From NCBI GenBank assembly GCA_027596035.1, contig JADGJA010000072.1, positions 1-49,820 on the forward strand: DNA of 49,820 nt. The letters are read 5' to 3'. The position numbers and the translations under genes were made by a program. The notes beneath the pieces were generated by a model that had not been told where the DNA came from, ran no database searches, and saw only the letters and a list, made by a program, of their open reading frames with translations. Within the stretch, counting starts at the first letter, position 1. Each line of letters begins with the position of its first letter. Positions 11,065 through 21,771 of this stretch are shown piece by piece. This stretch comes from Thoreauomyces humboldtii (lineage: Eukaryota; Chytridiomycota; Chytridiomycetes; Spizellomycetales; Powellomycetaceae).

Positions 11065-12383
11065 ATGTCCAACTCTCTCGTGGTACGTGGGGAAGATGGT
11101 CCAGAGAGGGTGGACGCTGGCTCAGCAGAGATCGTGATGTGGGAGAGAACGAGATCATTCAGTGTCGGAGACTACGCACTGAGCGGGGGATCGGACTTTC
11201 TATGCATTCCTGTTATCAACGTTTTTTGTTCTTTCCTCCCCTGCCGTAGCCCACAGTCTATACGTATGTCATCGACGAGGTCTGCGATCAGATCTCGGCG
11301 ACTTTCGCCGAGATGGGTGTCGGTCAGAACGTCTTGGCGGAGATGAGACAGGTTAGGGCAGGGTGTCATTGTCGGCCTTTTGGGATGGACATATTTGTCT
11401 CACGCTACTTGTGTGGACTGCGGGGGCTGCTTTCAGGTCTGGAAGCAAAAGATTAGCGCCATGCGGATCGCCGACTTTGACTTTGGTGACGAGGTCGAGG
11501 AACCCTACCCAGACTTTGAGGAGGCAAAGGACGAGTACGGGGCGGATTATTACCCTTCCGACGGGGTGGAGTCCTCGTTTCCTGCCGGTGGTAATGAGCT
11601 GGGTCAAGAGGTTGTCAGAAGACCCGTTCTTTTGTCTGATGGTACATTTGGTACAGATGGAACAGGCACGCCGCGGATGCCTCAGGAGGACGGACCTGGT
11701 GATGAGCCCATGCCCGGCGAGAGCTCCCTACCAGATGGCAAGTCCAACGTGTCTAGGCAAAGGGTTCTCTCGCGCAAAGTGAGTGATTTGAGATAGCCAC
11801 ATTAGGAGCGGTCTGAATCCAGCAGGTTGCTCATTGGTCGTCTGCTTCCCGATCGCAGGAGATAGATGCAATGGTACAAAAGCTCTGGACCAAGACACAG
11901 CAAGACAACGCAGATGACTCTAGTGAACCTGCCACTCTCACTCCAGTCCCAATCGCGCATCGTAGCAGCTCTTCTCGAAGAGGACCCCGGATAGTCCAGC
12001 ACGACGGTGTCGGGGATGACGACGATGAGGACGAGGAGGAGGACGACAACGAGGATGGGATCAACTCTGAGCTCGATGACGACGATTCAGACGACGAGAA
12101 CTACAATGCGCAGCATCTCATTTTGTGTCAATACGAAAAGGTGAATACCCATATCTCTTCAATATCGTGGTCGCAGGATTTCGGGCTCAAATGACTGATT
12201 CGGCCCGTCCATCAGGTCAATCGGGTAAAGAACAAGTGGAAGTGCACCTTGAAAGATGGGATCATCACTGTGAATGGACGGGATTACGTCTTCAATAAGG
12301 TCTGTAGGCTACCGCGGAAGGATGTGCGCTGTATTCTGACACATCGAATTTCCGAATAGGCGAACGGGGAGTTTGAATGGTGA
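11065..12383 (+). CDS. TOA1: TFIIA large (alpha/beta) subunit
   Basis: Six exons: 11065-11082, 11250-11351, 11437-11778, 11859-12140, 12216-12299, 12360-12383; 283 residues. It binds TBP-DNA with the small subunit Toa2 in RNA polymerase II preinitiation complexes. The N-terminal helical-bundle domain is clear (VYTYVIDEVCDQISATFAEMG, then VWKQKI). A long low-complexity linker follows, then an Asp/Glu tract and the conserved C-terminal beta-barrel strand region: LILCQYEKV, RVKNKWKCTLKDGI, and the terminal NGRDYVFNKANGEFEW ending at TGA. All exon joins are phase 0. The tiny first exon encodes only MSNSLV and the last exon only eight codons, both supported by family conservation. Confidence 0.96.
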
Positions 12384-12732
12384 AAAGGGACGTCCATGCC
12401 AAGGATGCATTGCCACTGACCCAAATCAAAACAAGAAAACTTGTACATTAGCCTACGCATTGGAAGCGAATCACAATACAAAAAAGAACTGTACATAAAG
12501 GATTACTTCGCACGGATGTTGAAGATGTGGCTTTGGCAAAGAGGTTGGCGAGATTTAATTTTACACATGTAAACTGTACAACGAATATGATCAGGGGAAA
12601 CTAAGAAAATGAATGACAAAAAAGGGAAGAGGTACTATGCGGCGTTGAGTGAGTGCGCAGGGGCGGGAGGGATATATGACATGTGAAATGGAAACAAAAA
12701 TGAAAGCGGGCTGGGCAGTTTATGGTCGAAAT
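12384..12732. other. Convergent intergenic region
   Basis: 349 AT-richer bases between the stop codons of TOA1 (+) and the GH26-like gene (-). It should hold both 3' untranslated ends. No gene is seen. Confidence 0.7.
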
Positions 12733-15265
12733 CTACGTTCTCGTTTCGGTCACAGGACTTGTCCGAGTTGACGAGGCCGAGGTAGTAGCGTTAGCAGCGC
12801 CAACGGAGAGATGCGTGGCGCGGTCGCTCATTGGTAGGTTGGTCTCATTGGCAAAGACGAGCGTCCCGTTGGGAAGAGCGCCAACTGTTTGCATGAAGGC
12901 CGAAGCGATGGAGGGACTGTGAGAGAGCGAGTAGTCGAGGGTGAAGGAGGGGGCCATAACGACAGGGAGAGCATAGTCGTACCAAACGACGGCGCGAATA
13001 AGGGGGTATTTCTAGAAGGAGGATACAAATGTTGAGAAAGAGGAGAAGTGCGACGAGACATCGAAGAAAAGCTTACCTTCAGTATAGTAGCGTTGAAGAC
13101 CTGATTCCACCATCCCTCCTTGACTTCCAGTTCGCTCGGAGTGGCGGTAACGCCGGGACCCTCAAGGTACCCGACGCCCGTCTCGCCGACGATGATGGGC
13201 ACTTTCCTTCCCTTGGCGAAAGAGTAAAGAGACCAAAGTTTCCCGTCTACCATCGATTCGAACGAAGAAGCATTGGCCCGTGAGGAGGGCGGTATGGCGT
13301 TGTAGTTGAGGTCTACCACCACCGTTGCAGTCGGCACTGCCGCAAAGAACCTGGTGGTCGTGGTTGTAGGATGTCGCGTAGAGGCAGACAGGGTCGCACT
13401 GGAGTTTGCGACGGCAGGCACAATACTAGAGTCGACCACGTCGGCCATTGCGGTTGCGACAGTGGCGTTGCGACCCAGAGTCGTGTTATAGAGCGCGGTT
13501 ATGCCGATCCAGTCAACATAGGCGTTCCCCGGGTAGTAGGGATTGTAGGGATCGTCCTGCGATGGAGAAAAGTCAGTCAACAAGAAACGCTATAGCATTT
13601 CTCCCAAACAGATGTTGCACACTCACCAATTCATCTACTCGTGAATCCCCATTCGTGTCCATTTCCGACCACCGGGTCGCGTTGTAGGGCAGAGAAGCCA
13701 GGGATGAGTTGTTAACGTTGAGGTAGGGATACCCTGCGCCCGCTGCTGGCGCCCATACAATAGCAGTTCGAGCGTATTTGGACGTGTCGCTGGTTGTCGT
13801 ATTTGTGAGGTTATCGATGGTGCTGTTGGCAAAGGAAGACGTCGGAAGGGCAGTCGCGTTGCGGACAATAGTTGCCAGCTGCCTGAAAACATTTTTGTAT
13901 TGAGACGGAGACTGGCCCCAGGGATACCAGTTGCCTGCGGACGTATACTGTCAGAACACTAACAAGGCTAGGAAAAGCTACGAAAGGCTCGAAAGCCCAA
14001 CAGTTCATACCATTCATCTCAGGAGCAAATCGCAGAAGGACGGGTACACCGGCTTTGTTGATTTCGGCACACTTACTGCCCAATTGCAGCATGGCATCTA
14101 ACGAAATATTGTCGAGACCCTTGTATGGCATCACGGTCATCCCCAAGATAGCACCAGTGCCTCCAACTAGAGCTGCTGTCCAGTTGTAGTAGTCGGGGAT
14201 GGCATGCGCCACTCCGGAAGAGTTGACTGTAATCACGCGCTCTAGTCCCTGCGAAATCATGTAGTAGCCGTCGATGATGGCAGCATTTCGCCCCAGCCCA
14301 CGGTTGAACGACTGGGGATCTTCTTTCGACTAGAGAAGAAAAAGAAAATGTGAGTCTAACTGAAAGTAAATTAGACCTCTTGCCCCTCAACGCACCCAGT
14401 CGATACTCGCTCCGAAGTAGACGGATGCTGGTCCGGTAGTCGAATGATTTCCGGAATCCAAAAGGTTCAAAACGGGTAGAGGCGGACCCGGGGGCGGGGC
14501 GGGAAGCTGACCACGCGGACCAGCCTGGGGATCAAACGTGTACGAGGTGTGATGCTTGATGGTGGTAAAAGTTACAGCCACAACGCCCAATGTAACGATC
14601 AAAGCGAATATGAGGACCCAGCATCGGTTTCGAAGTTTCTTGCGCAACTGTTTGGGACGAAACGAGCTCGAAAAGGGGTTCGTCGGTCCTACTCGTCGGC
14701 GCCTCCGTCCGTTTACAAGCTGCAAAGCGAATGCCGCTGCTTCGGAAGCGTTCTGAGCAGGGTCGGTGGCAGGGTCGTGCCACACTTGGGCGGTGCCCCA
14801 CCCTTCGTCTTCGTTGAGCACAGTCCAAGCACTCTGCATGTTCGTTTTCCGCCATGGGATCGCAGCGCGCGGGACGCCTTGATCATCCGTGGGCGCAAAT
14901 TCATCATCATCCCCAAAGTTCGAAGGATCCGAGTCAGGCGACGGTGGCGTACTGGACGGCGGGGATGCTGCTGGTGGACGGGGCAAAGAAGGCATCGAGG
15001 AAGCCGGCGGGGGCCGTCGGTACGAGCCGATGGATATGGCACTGTCGCGAGTATTCACGCGGACCAAGGATATATGCCTTTCACACGAGAAAGACTCCCC
15101 TCCTGGTGCGATCGGCGCCTTTGCTTCAACTTGAGATTCTTTACCGTGAAACGTCGTGACCGCAAGCCCCTTTCCCTTCGTTTTCCCGGATACGAGTTGG
15201 CCCAAGTTCAGCTCGGCATGACTGTCCGAGGTCATTGGCTCAACTCTAGGTGAGCGGAGAAACAT
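12733..15265 (-). CDS. GH26-like glycoside hydrolase, type II membrane protein
   Basis: Five exons: 15265-14396, 14329-14011, 13934-13627, 13556-13077, 13011-12733; 751 residues. Residues 1-215 are cytosolic-looking and disordered (Ser/Pro/acidic); one membrane span lies at about 216-236 (WVLIFALIVTLGVVAV), preceded by a basic KQLRKKLRNR patch, giving a type II topology with a Pro-rich stalk. The outer domain matches GH26 beta-mannanase-type enzymes: LRFAPEMNGNWYPWG with the likely acid/base Glu394, then VIWAPA-type and DWIGI strands, and IIVGETGVGY with the likely nucleophile Glu624; the late KYPLIRAVVWYDY also fits. Many N-glycosylation sites and a Ser/Thr-rich end follow. The substrate (mannan, beta-glucan or other wall polymer) cannot be told. 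A second in-frame ATG (15235) is possible. Confidence 0.85.
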
Positions 15266-16039
15266 GGCACTTGAAGCGAGCGCACTGAAGCTCGCCCGAC
15301 GCTAGGCGAACGGTGCGAGTTAAGATGAGAGGGTCGATCCCTATCACAACACTATGACCTGAATCGAAAGCGGACGGACTTTGATCGGACGTTCCGTCGC
15401 TAAACAGTCGTTTCGTTGTTGGGATTGTTGCAAGTGAAAGAAGCTGAGGAATTGGAGGCCAGCGCCGCCGAGTGGAGATCAGGAACAGAGGGATATGCAC
15501 GACAAGGAAAGGTATGGCGTAAACCCTGAGAAAGACGGGGCGCTGAGGGGTCGACGACAGGGACGACCAAGCGGAAGGAACGTTGTGAGAGGGATGGGAC
15601 GTTGTCGTCAAAATGTGGTGGGGGTTGGTGGTGGGTGGGAGAGTTGAGAGAGGTTGGCAACCGAAACGAACGAGCCCGTCATGCAGCGAGCGTCGCACGA
15701 GTAAAAACATTAATACCGGTAGATCGTTTGATATCATTTCAGACCCGGGAGGAGTGCACATCCTTTCCAAGTCCTCCCCGGCGGTCCTTAGGAGCCTCCA
15801 GGTAGTCGATGGCTGCCAGTCCATCTGTCCATGGCTTACACTACGGTGTGCGCCTGCAACTCGTGTCCGGTTTTGTACGTAGTATCATACTCTTTCAGCA
15901 GCGCAGAAGAGAAACATCTCGAAACAAACGACCTTCTAGGCGCTTGGTGTATTGTGAAAGCCGGATTAACTAACCCAACGGCAATTACGTCAGGACATGA
16001 TGGTGCAGTGCAGCAGGTCTTGCTCCATGATGGAGATGA
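15266..16039. other. Intergenic, no gene seen
   Basis: 774 bp upstream of the GH26-like start and downstream of the ERV1 stop (both minus strand). A longish minus-strand reading frame overlaps the promoter but has no conserved motif and a Ser/Thr/Pro/His composition typical of chance translation. Likely promoter and 5' leader. Confidence 0.6.
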
Positions 16040-16672
16040 TCAGTGTTCTCCCAGGTCTCCACCCCAGCACTCCTCCTGCCTATCCTTCTCCCCGTCCCTC
16101 CACCTCTCAAACACCTTGGAGCAGTCAAAGATGGGCTTGCCCTGTCGCTCGTTGACCTCGTTGTGTACCTCGCAGAACCACTTGCTCAGCGCTCGGTTGC
16201 TCGTGACGTCAGGTGGTCGGCGCACCACCTCCTGCGTGAGGTGATCCGCGCAAAACCCGCACGGATAGAACCTGGTCAGCGCAGAGACGAAGTTGCGCAT
16301 AGACAGCTGCTCCGCAGGGCTTGGCGTTGTAGGGTAGTATGCTGCCATTGTGTGCAGGAAGGTCCATGTCGAGGAGCCGAGGTTGCTGGAGTCGGGAGGG
16401 CAAGGGAAAGGGGCAGATGGTACGGCAGCAGAACTTGCCGACGCAGCTACTGCTGCTGCTACTGCTGCCCCTGAGATCGCGGCGCTGGCTCTTGCCAGCT
16501 CTGGGTTCTTGTCGACTGGCTTTCGACGGATGGCAGCAAACTCCCCGCAAACTCCGCAACCCTTCTTCTTTGTCTTCTTGGGCGCCCCTTTGAAACTCTT
16601 GGCAGAGGAAGGAGATGTAGCCTCCCCCTGCAGAGAAGGAGCCGGAGGTCCGGCGAGTGAGGTTTCTGCCAT
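16040..16672 (-). CDS. ERV1: FAD-linked sulfhydryl oxidase Erv1/ALR
   Basis: Single exon, 210 residues from the chosen ATG. It reoxidises Mia40 in the mitochondrial intermembrane space and passes electrons to cytochrome c. Visible: an N-terminal shuttle CxxC (C39-G-V-C42, followed by GEFAAIRRKP, as in the ALR RPCRxC region), a variable Ala-rich linker (60-85), then the FAD domain with WTFLHTMAAYYP, the active-site YPCGFCADH (C138, C141), HNEVNERQGKPIFDC and the terminal VFERWRDG. In-frame ATGs at 16765 and 16858 would add 31 or 62 residues, including a short hydrophobic stretch; the MAETS start is preferred because Erv1 has no cleaved presequence. It is head to head with the TMEM94 ortholog. 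Confidence 0.93.
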   Translation of the reverse strand: MAETSLAGPPAPSLQGEATSPSSAKSFKGAPKKTKKKGCGVCGEFAAIRRKPVDKNPELARASAAISGAAVAAAVAASASSAAVPSAPFPCPPDSSNLGSSTWTFLHTMAAYYPTTPSPAEQLSMRNFVSALTRFYPCGFCADHLTQEVVRRPPDVTSNRALSKWFCEVHNEVNERQGKPIFDCSKVFERWRDGEKDRQEECWGGDLGEH

Positions 16673-17059
16673 TAGGGAAATCTCTAGTGAATGCTCGTGG
16701 GAGGTGGTGAAGACAGGATCTTGTATCATAGTAACCAGGAAGGCTACAGGGAACAAGGATTTCATGACAAACGGAAAAGGTCCGACACTCCGAACACGGT
16801 CTATTTTCGACACCACATTTCTTCCCGTTTCCCCGTGCTCACAACCTTGCACGTCCAACCAGGACTTTGATACAAGTACAGGTACGATGATCAGGCGGCT
16901 ACAGCAGTTTCGATTATCAAATAACTTATCACTACGATCAGTCTACGAATTCTGTTTGCCTGGGCTTGGACTCGCTCGCACCCGCCGAAACCGCGGTTAC
17001 ACCGTGTCGGGAATCCCCACATTCGACACTGCCGGTCGAGGAGGTCGCAGGGAGCTTCG
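16673..17059. promoter_or_regulatory. Divergent promoter ERV1 / TMEM94 ortholog
   Basis: 387 bp between two start codons on opposite strands; both promoters must lie here (or overlap the ERV1 5' end if its longer form is real). No specific factor site was identified. Confidence 0.6.
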
Positions 17060-20000
17060 ATGGGCGCGCCAAAGCCCGATCATGAGGTCATTGAGATCCA
17101 TGAGCTCCGAACATGTCCCTCATCCGACATTCCCGTTGCGGCGATAGCGGACGAAAAATACCTCGCGTATCATCATCTTTCTGGGGACGAAGCGCAACGG
17201 TTTGTACTGCCCTTCGCGAAACCGTTCATACAGAAGGCGATCTAATTTCACGAACCTCTTCCAGACGCCTGCTGGCTGCGGCGGACGAAGTCCTGGCGAA
17301 TCACCGCTTGGAGGCGACTGATGGTACGATTGGATGAATGGGATGGGCTACAGCCGCGGTCGAATGACTTACACTCCATCAAAAGCTGTGACCACGACAA
17401 TGGTCAAACAGAGTACGATCGTGACCGTCGTGGCTGGCCTCGGGCTTGTCGCGTTCTTCATCTCCGTCAAAATTCAGAGTTCCCCATATCAATGGCGTGC
17501 AACAGGCGCGCTGGTGGAAGCATTCTTGCTCTTGCTTGCGCTCGTGTGGAACATGTGGCTTCAAGTCAGGGAATCTCGGTTGACCGCTATGGAGATGAGC
17601 ATGCGGATACAGTCGATTGTCGAGCCCTTACGGAAGTACGGACTCAGCCGAAAGCCGGTTCGTAGTACCAAAGGATCACTTGCTCAGGAGCAATGCTGAT
17701 CGGCGTTGCCATCTTACTTCATGTAGGACTTGAAGCTGCCAACTTCCATCGCAACCGTGTCGCTTAGCAGAGTTGTACGAGATCAAGTTGTGCTTACCCT
17801 ACCCTTCAACTTGATCGTGACAGATGACATCGTTCAGATGGCATACGGAGATACGGCGCCTTGTAAAGTGAAATATGTCAATAGCCATTTCGACATTGCG
17901 CCCGGAACTGAGGAGCGAGAATACATACTCGAGAAGGGGCAGCTCTTTCGACCGACATTGTTTTCTTCGCCGCCGGACCGTACCATCATGCGTCGAGCCG
18001 CTCTGAACGAAGGGCAGTTCCACTTTCGAGCCCTCGAGACGCCTCTCAAAGACACCTTGAAAAAGGCATTGGACTTCAACCGACCCGAGACCGTAGTACT
18101 CCGGCAGTTCGCGATTATTGCCGATTACTATTTCACCCGTCTGATGTGGGGCTTTCTGGCCATCTCGTGTCTCGTGAACGCACTACGTTATGGCATCCGG
18201 GATACATCAACCCAGGAAAAGAAACAGCAGGGCGTCGAGATCTTGTTGGTTATCCAGATCTACGTGATTCTCCCGCTTTTACCGCTCGTGCTTCCGACGC
18301 TCTTTATCATCATCCGCAGTTTCGGGAACGCTCAGATTCTCTCTTTGTTCGACGCTCTTCAAACATCAAAAACAGAGTTTGAGGATCGCGAAGACATCGA
18401 CGAATTTGATGCTGCACCTCCGCCGACAAAGGATCTTGTGCTCGACTGGGGTGCGCCAAGCTCTGTTTATCTTTTCTCGATGCTTCTCCACTCACAAATG
18501 GCCTCTCCAGGATTGGTTTGGAAACGCTTTTTGGATCAGTTTGTGCATATCGATGTGAGCTTCCTCGCCCGGACCACTGGCCTCGTTGCCAGTCTTGCCA
18601 GCACGACGGTTATCTGTGCCATCGACCGAGAAGGTACAATATCTCTGGTAGGGCGCTTTCTTCTTGGCCTCGAAGGGCTTCGCATGAACTGAACGCGGGT
18701 CTTCTTCTCTAGCCTACACCATCGGTAGAGCAACTGTTCTTTCTTGATGCCGAAGGCGATCCCGTTGTCCTAGATATCGCCGAGGATACTACGGACCACA
18801 TCCTGCAATTTGAAGATCGGGACTGGCAGCAAAACATTGCGTGAGTAACATTGAGTACACGCTGCCGGAAGGTGCCCGCACTTACATAGTGAAATGCAGA
18901 TCCCTGAAGCCATTGGGGTTAGAGCTTCTTTTGAATACGGATTGCGGGGCTGCCAATGGACGGGTCCGTCTGGAACATCATCGGAAGGCAAACGGCCATC
19001 AACATCATGGACGTATCAAACCTGGGAGACAAGGTAGGCGGGCCTGATCAATTCCTGGGAAGAAGCTGCTCTCTTTCTCACTGGGCCGACTATGTATCAC
19101 AGCCTGCCTGTGTCAGATGGGAAAGGAAATCGGGTTCTCGTCAGACGTTGTTCGCTCGTTCGCTTTGCAAAAGACTATTCACGTCTTTGCCCCGTTCCAT
19201 CAGCAAGTAACGCAAGTTCCCGACTATCACTTCGAAGTTCCCAGCTACCTATCGCAAATCTATCAAGAGGTTACGACAAGTGAGTCTCCATGCTCAGTCT
19301 TTCGTGCGGTTAGTGTATTGATCTGTTCAATTCAGAATCCTTTCAGCTATTCTCGGAAGGGAACGTCAACCTAGTCCTAGAATCCTGCGGTGACTATTGG
19401 AACGGCACAGAACTTGAGACTCTGAACGAGACGGTAAATTCTTTGAACGCTTTCTTTGATCGTTTTCGTGCCTGCTCAACTGCTCAGCTAGGCCCAGAAG
19501 AAGATCCACGACTTTTGTCAAAATGCACTGATCAACGACGCTCAAGTGGTTGGATACTCATATCGACCCATTGAAAACACAAAAACCCTCCCCTTCACGG
19601 CCGCCGACGCTCACCATGCTCCCAGCGAACCCGTTTACATCGAGTTTCAAGTACAGAATGACGACCTCTCAGCCTCAGCCTCCATAAGTAGCCTTGCTGG
19701 ATCTGATTCTCCTGCCTCGGGCCGGAGCACCAAACCTCGGAAACGATATCTCAACAACATCGATCGTGTGCGCACACCACAGGGATTCGAAGTCAAACAA
19801 TTCTGCAGTGATCTGATCAAGGGACAGACGTTTCTCGGTCTGGCTTCGCTGGCGTATCAGCCCAAAGCGGTACGACAACACACTGCGGAGGGAAGCTCTA
19901 TACAGACTACTGATGCCTGGACTTTTAGAACGTTGCCGATTTCATCGAGGACCTTGGACTGGGTGGGATCCGGTTTGTCTATTTCTCGTCGGCTCCGGAG

Positions 20001-21645
20001 CGGGAGAGCAAAGCGTACGCCGAGCGGTTGGGTTTGGAGATCGACTGGAACAGTTGCATTCTTCTCTCGTCAGACAACGGAGACACCCCTGGGTATCTTG
20101 AGGAGCACGACATGAAGGCCAAACTGCCGCGTGGAGTCGACAAAATCCGGGACCACATTCGTGACGTGGACGATGTGCCTCTACATGTTTCTCTGTTTGC
20201 CGAATGTTCGCCTCGTTCAATCATAGAAATGGTGCGCATCTTTCAGGAGCAAGGAGAAGTTGTGTGCTGCATCGGCAGCTCGCTGAACGAGATGAATGTG
20301 GAGTGCTTTTCACTGGTACGAAACATCGTTCGTCAACTTTACATAACGTTGAATCTAAAGCTCAATGTTTGCTATTCCAGGCCGACGTGAGCATCGCTAT
20401 CGATCCGTTGAGCGCCCTAAAATCCCGCAACCATCCACCAACCGGTCCTCTTTCACCGCTGAGTCTCGGCGCAGCGTTCGCATCGTCACCTTGCGCCTTC
20501 TCGCTTCACAGCGACACCAGCATCTACAGTCTTAGTCAGATCATCCGCGATGCCCGAACCATCTCGGACAGTGGTCGACAGGCCATCGCCTTCTACCTTG
20601 GCTGTCAGACCTCCCTCCCTTTCATCATGATCCTCGCCAGCTGCATGCTTTTGCCACCTGTCTTCACTGGGTATCAGCTCATGTGGCTGCTGTGGGTCGT
20701 ATTGCCGCCCTTGACACTGTCGTTCATGTTCTCGCCATACGATCCGCATATCATGACGAGAATGCCTGGTATGCGTCGACTGCCTCGAATACAACAATGG
20801 GGCTCTCGTACTTGATCCTTTAGCTGATGCACGGTCATTCCCGCCTTTTACAGCAAAGAACACAGCGCATCTCAAAGACAAGTGGCGCTTCGTATCCTAC
20901 TTCGTCGCTCGTTTCATCGCTCCCATCTTGGTCAGCATCGGGGTCTTTGCAGTGTGAGCCACGATCACAGAGTTCTTCTCCCTGGCTGACAGTAACGCTG
21001 ACAAACGTGCTGTGTGCCTATCTAGCACGCTCTCAGAATTCAACGGCGAAGCTTCGGATGTGACGCAGGCTTTCGGTAACTTTGGCAACGGATCCTGGAT
21101 GCGTCTGACGGACCGCGAACAGTGGGCTCTCCTCTACGCGCAGAACTGCACCATGTTCGTCTGGGTCGTGCTCATGGGTAAAAGCCCTATCGAGGATCCT
21201 GGGGAGCTCTCGATACGCAATCGAACCTGATGCGGGTGTTTTTTCTTTGTTCAGTCACCGTGTCGGCCAGCTTTCTCCATCGCACCGATAGCCTCCTACG
21301 TCGACCACCGTGGCACAACCGCGTGTGGGTTTTGGCTGCACTGACGTCCATCGCTCTACAGGCGGTCTTCATGGCCGTCTCGGTAGCCCCACGTAGCGTG
21401 TACAGTCTGAGCGTGGTCAAGTGGTGGGCCTATGTCGTGGCGCTGGTCGCTGCTCCGGCCATCAGCATCGCCCTGCAGGAGCTCGTCAAGGTCCACGATC
21501 GGAGAGCTTGGGAAAAGTTTCAGAAACGCAGCAAGCTGGAGTTCAATACGAAACTGTATGTTTTTCCCCATCGCATTTTCCTCAAATCTGTATCCGAGGT
21601 TACTGACAGTCTGAATCGATCAGGGGAATGCATTCACCGCTGTAA
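17060..21645 (+). CDS. TMEM94: TMEM94 ortholog, P-type-ATPase-like ER membrane protein
   Basis: Fifteen exons: 17060-17199, 17265-17323, 17386-17657, 17727-18647, 18713-18840, 18900-19033, 19103-19279, 19336-19433, 19492-19869, 19929-20315, 20381-20768, 20854-20953, 21026-21177, 21255-21555, 21624-21645; 1218 residues. TMEM94 of animals is an ER protein related to P-type ATPases and linked to Mg2+ handling. Matches along the length: paired N-terminal membrane helices, the actuator-like region after IQSIVEPLRKYG, the CAIDREGTISL segment (Asp457) where P-type pumps have DKTGT, SLKPLGLELLLNT, CLCQMGKEIGF, DYWNGTELETL, IRFVYFSSAPE, NGDTPG, AKLPRG, CCIGSSLNEMN, SIAIDPL, further hydrophobic helices, and the invariant end KLEFNTKLGMHSPL. 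The exact C-terminal end supports the last 22-nt exon. Substrate and activity in this fungus are inferred only. Confidence 0.93.
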
Positions 21646-21771
21646 ATTCGTGTTTCTGCTTCGGGCAACATATATACCAGATACCCGAGTGTTGCTGGCT
21701 ACGTGTATCATACGATGCGGGTCAACGCTAGATGAGTTTACAATAGAGAGGTGCCTCTGCGCCAGGATAAA

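Noticed and set aside
15246..15824. Minus-strand 192-codon frame upstream of the GH26-like gene
   Set aside because: Low-complexity Ser/Thr/Pro/His content, no homology signal, overlaps the GH26-like start in another frame; treated as leader or promoter.
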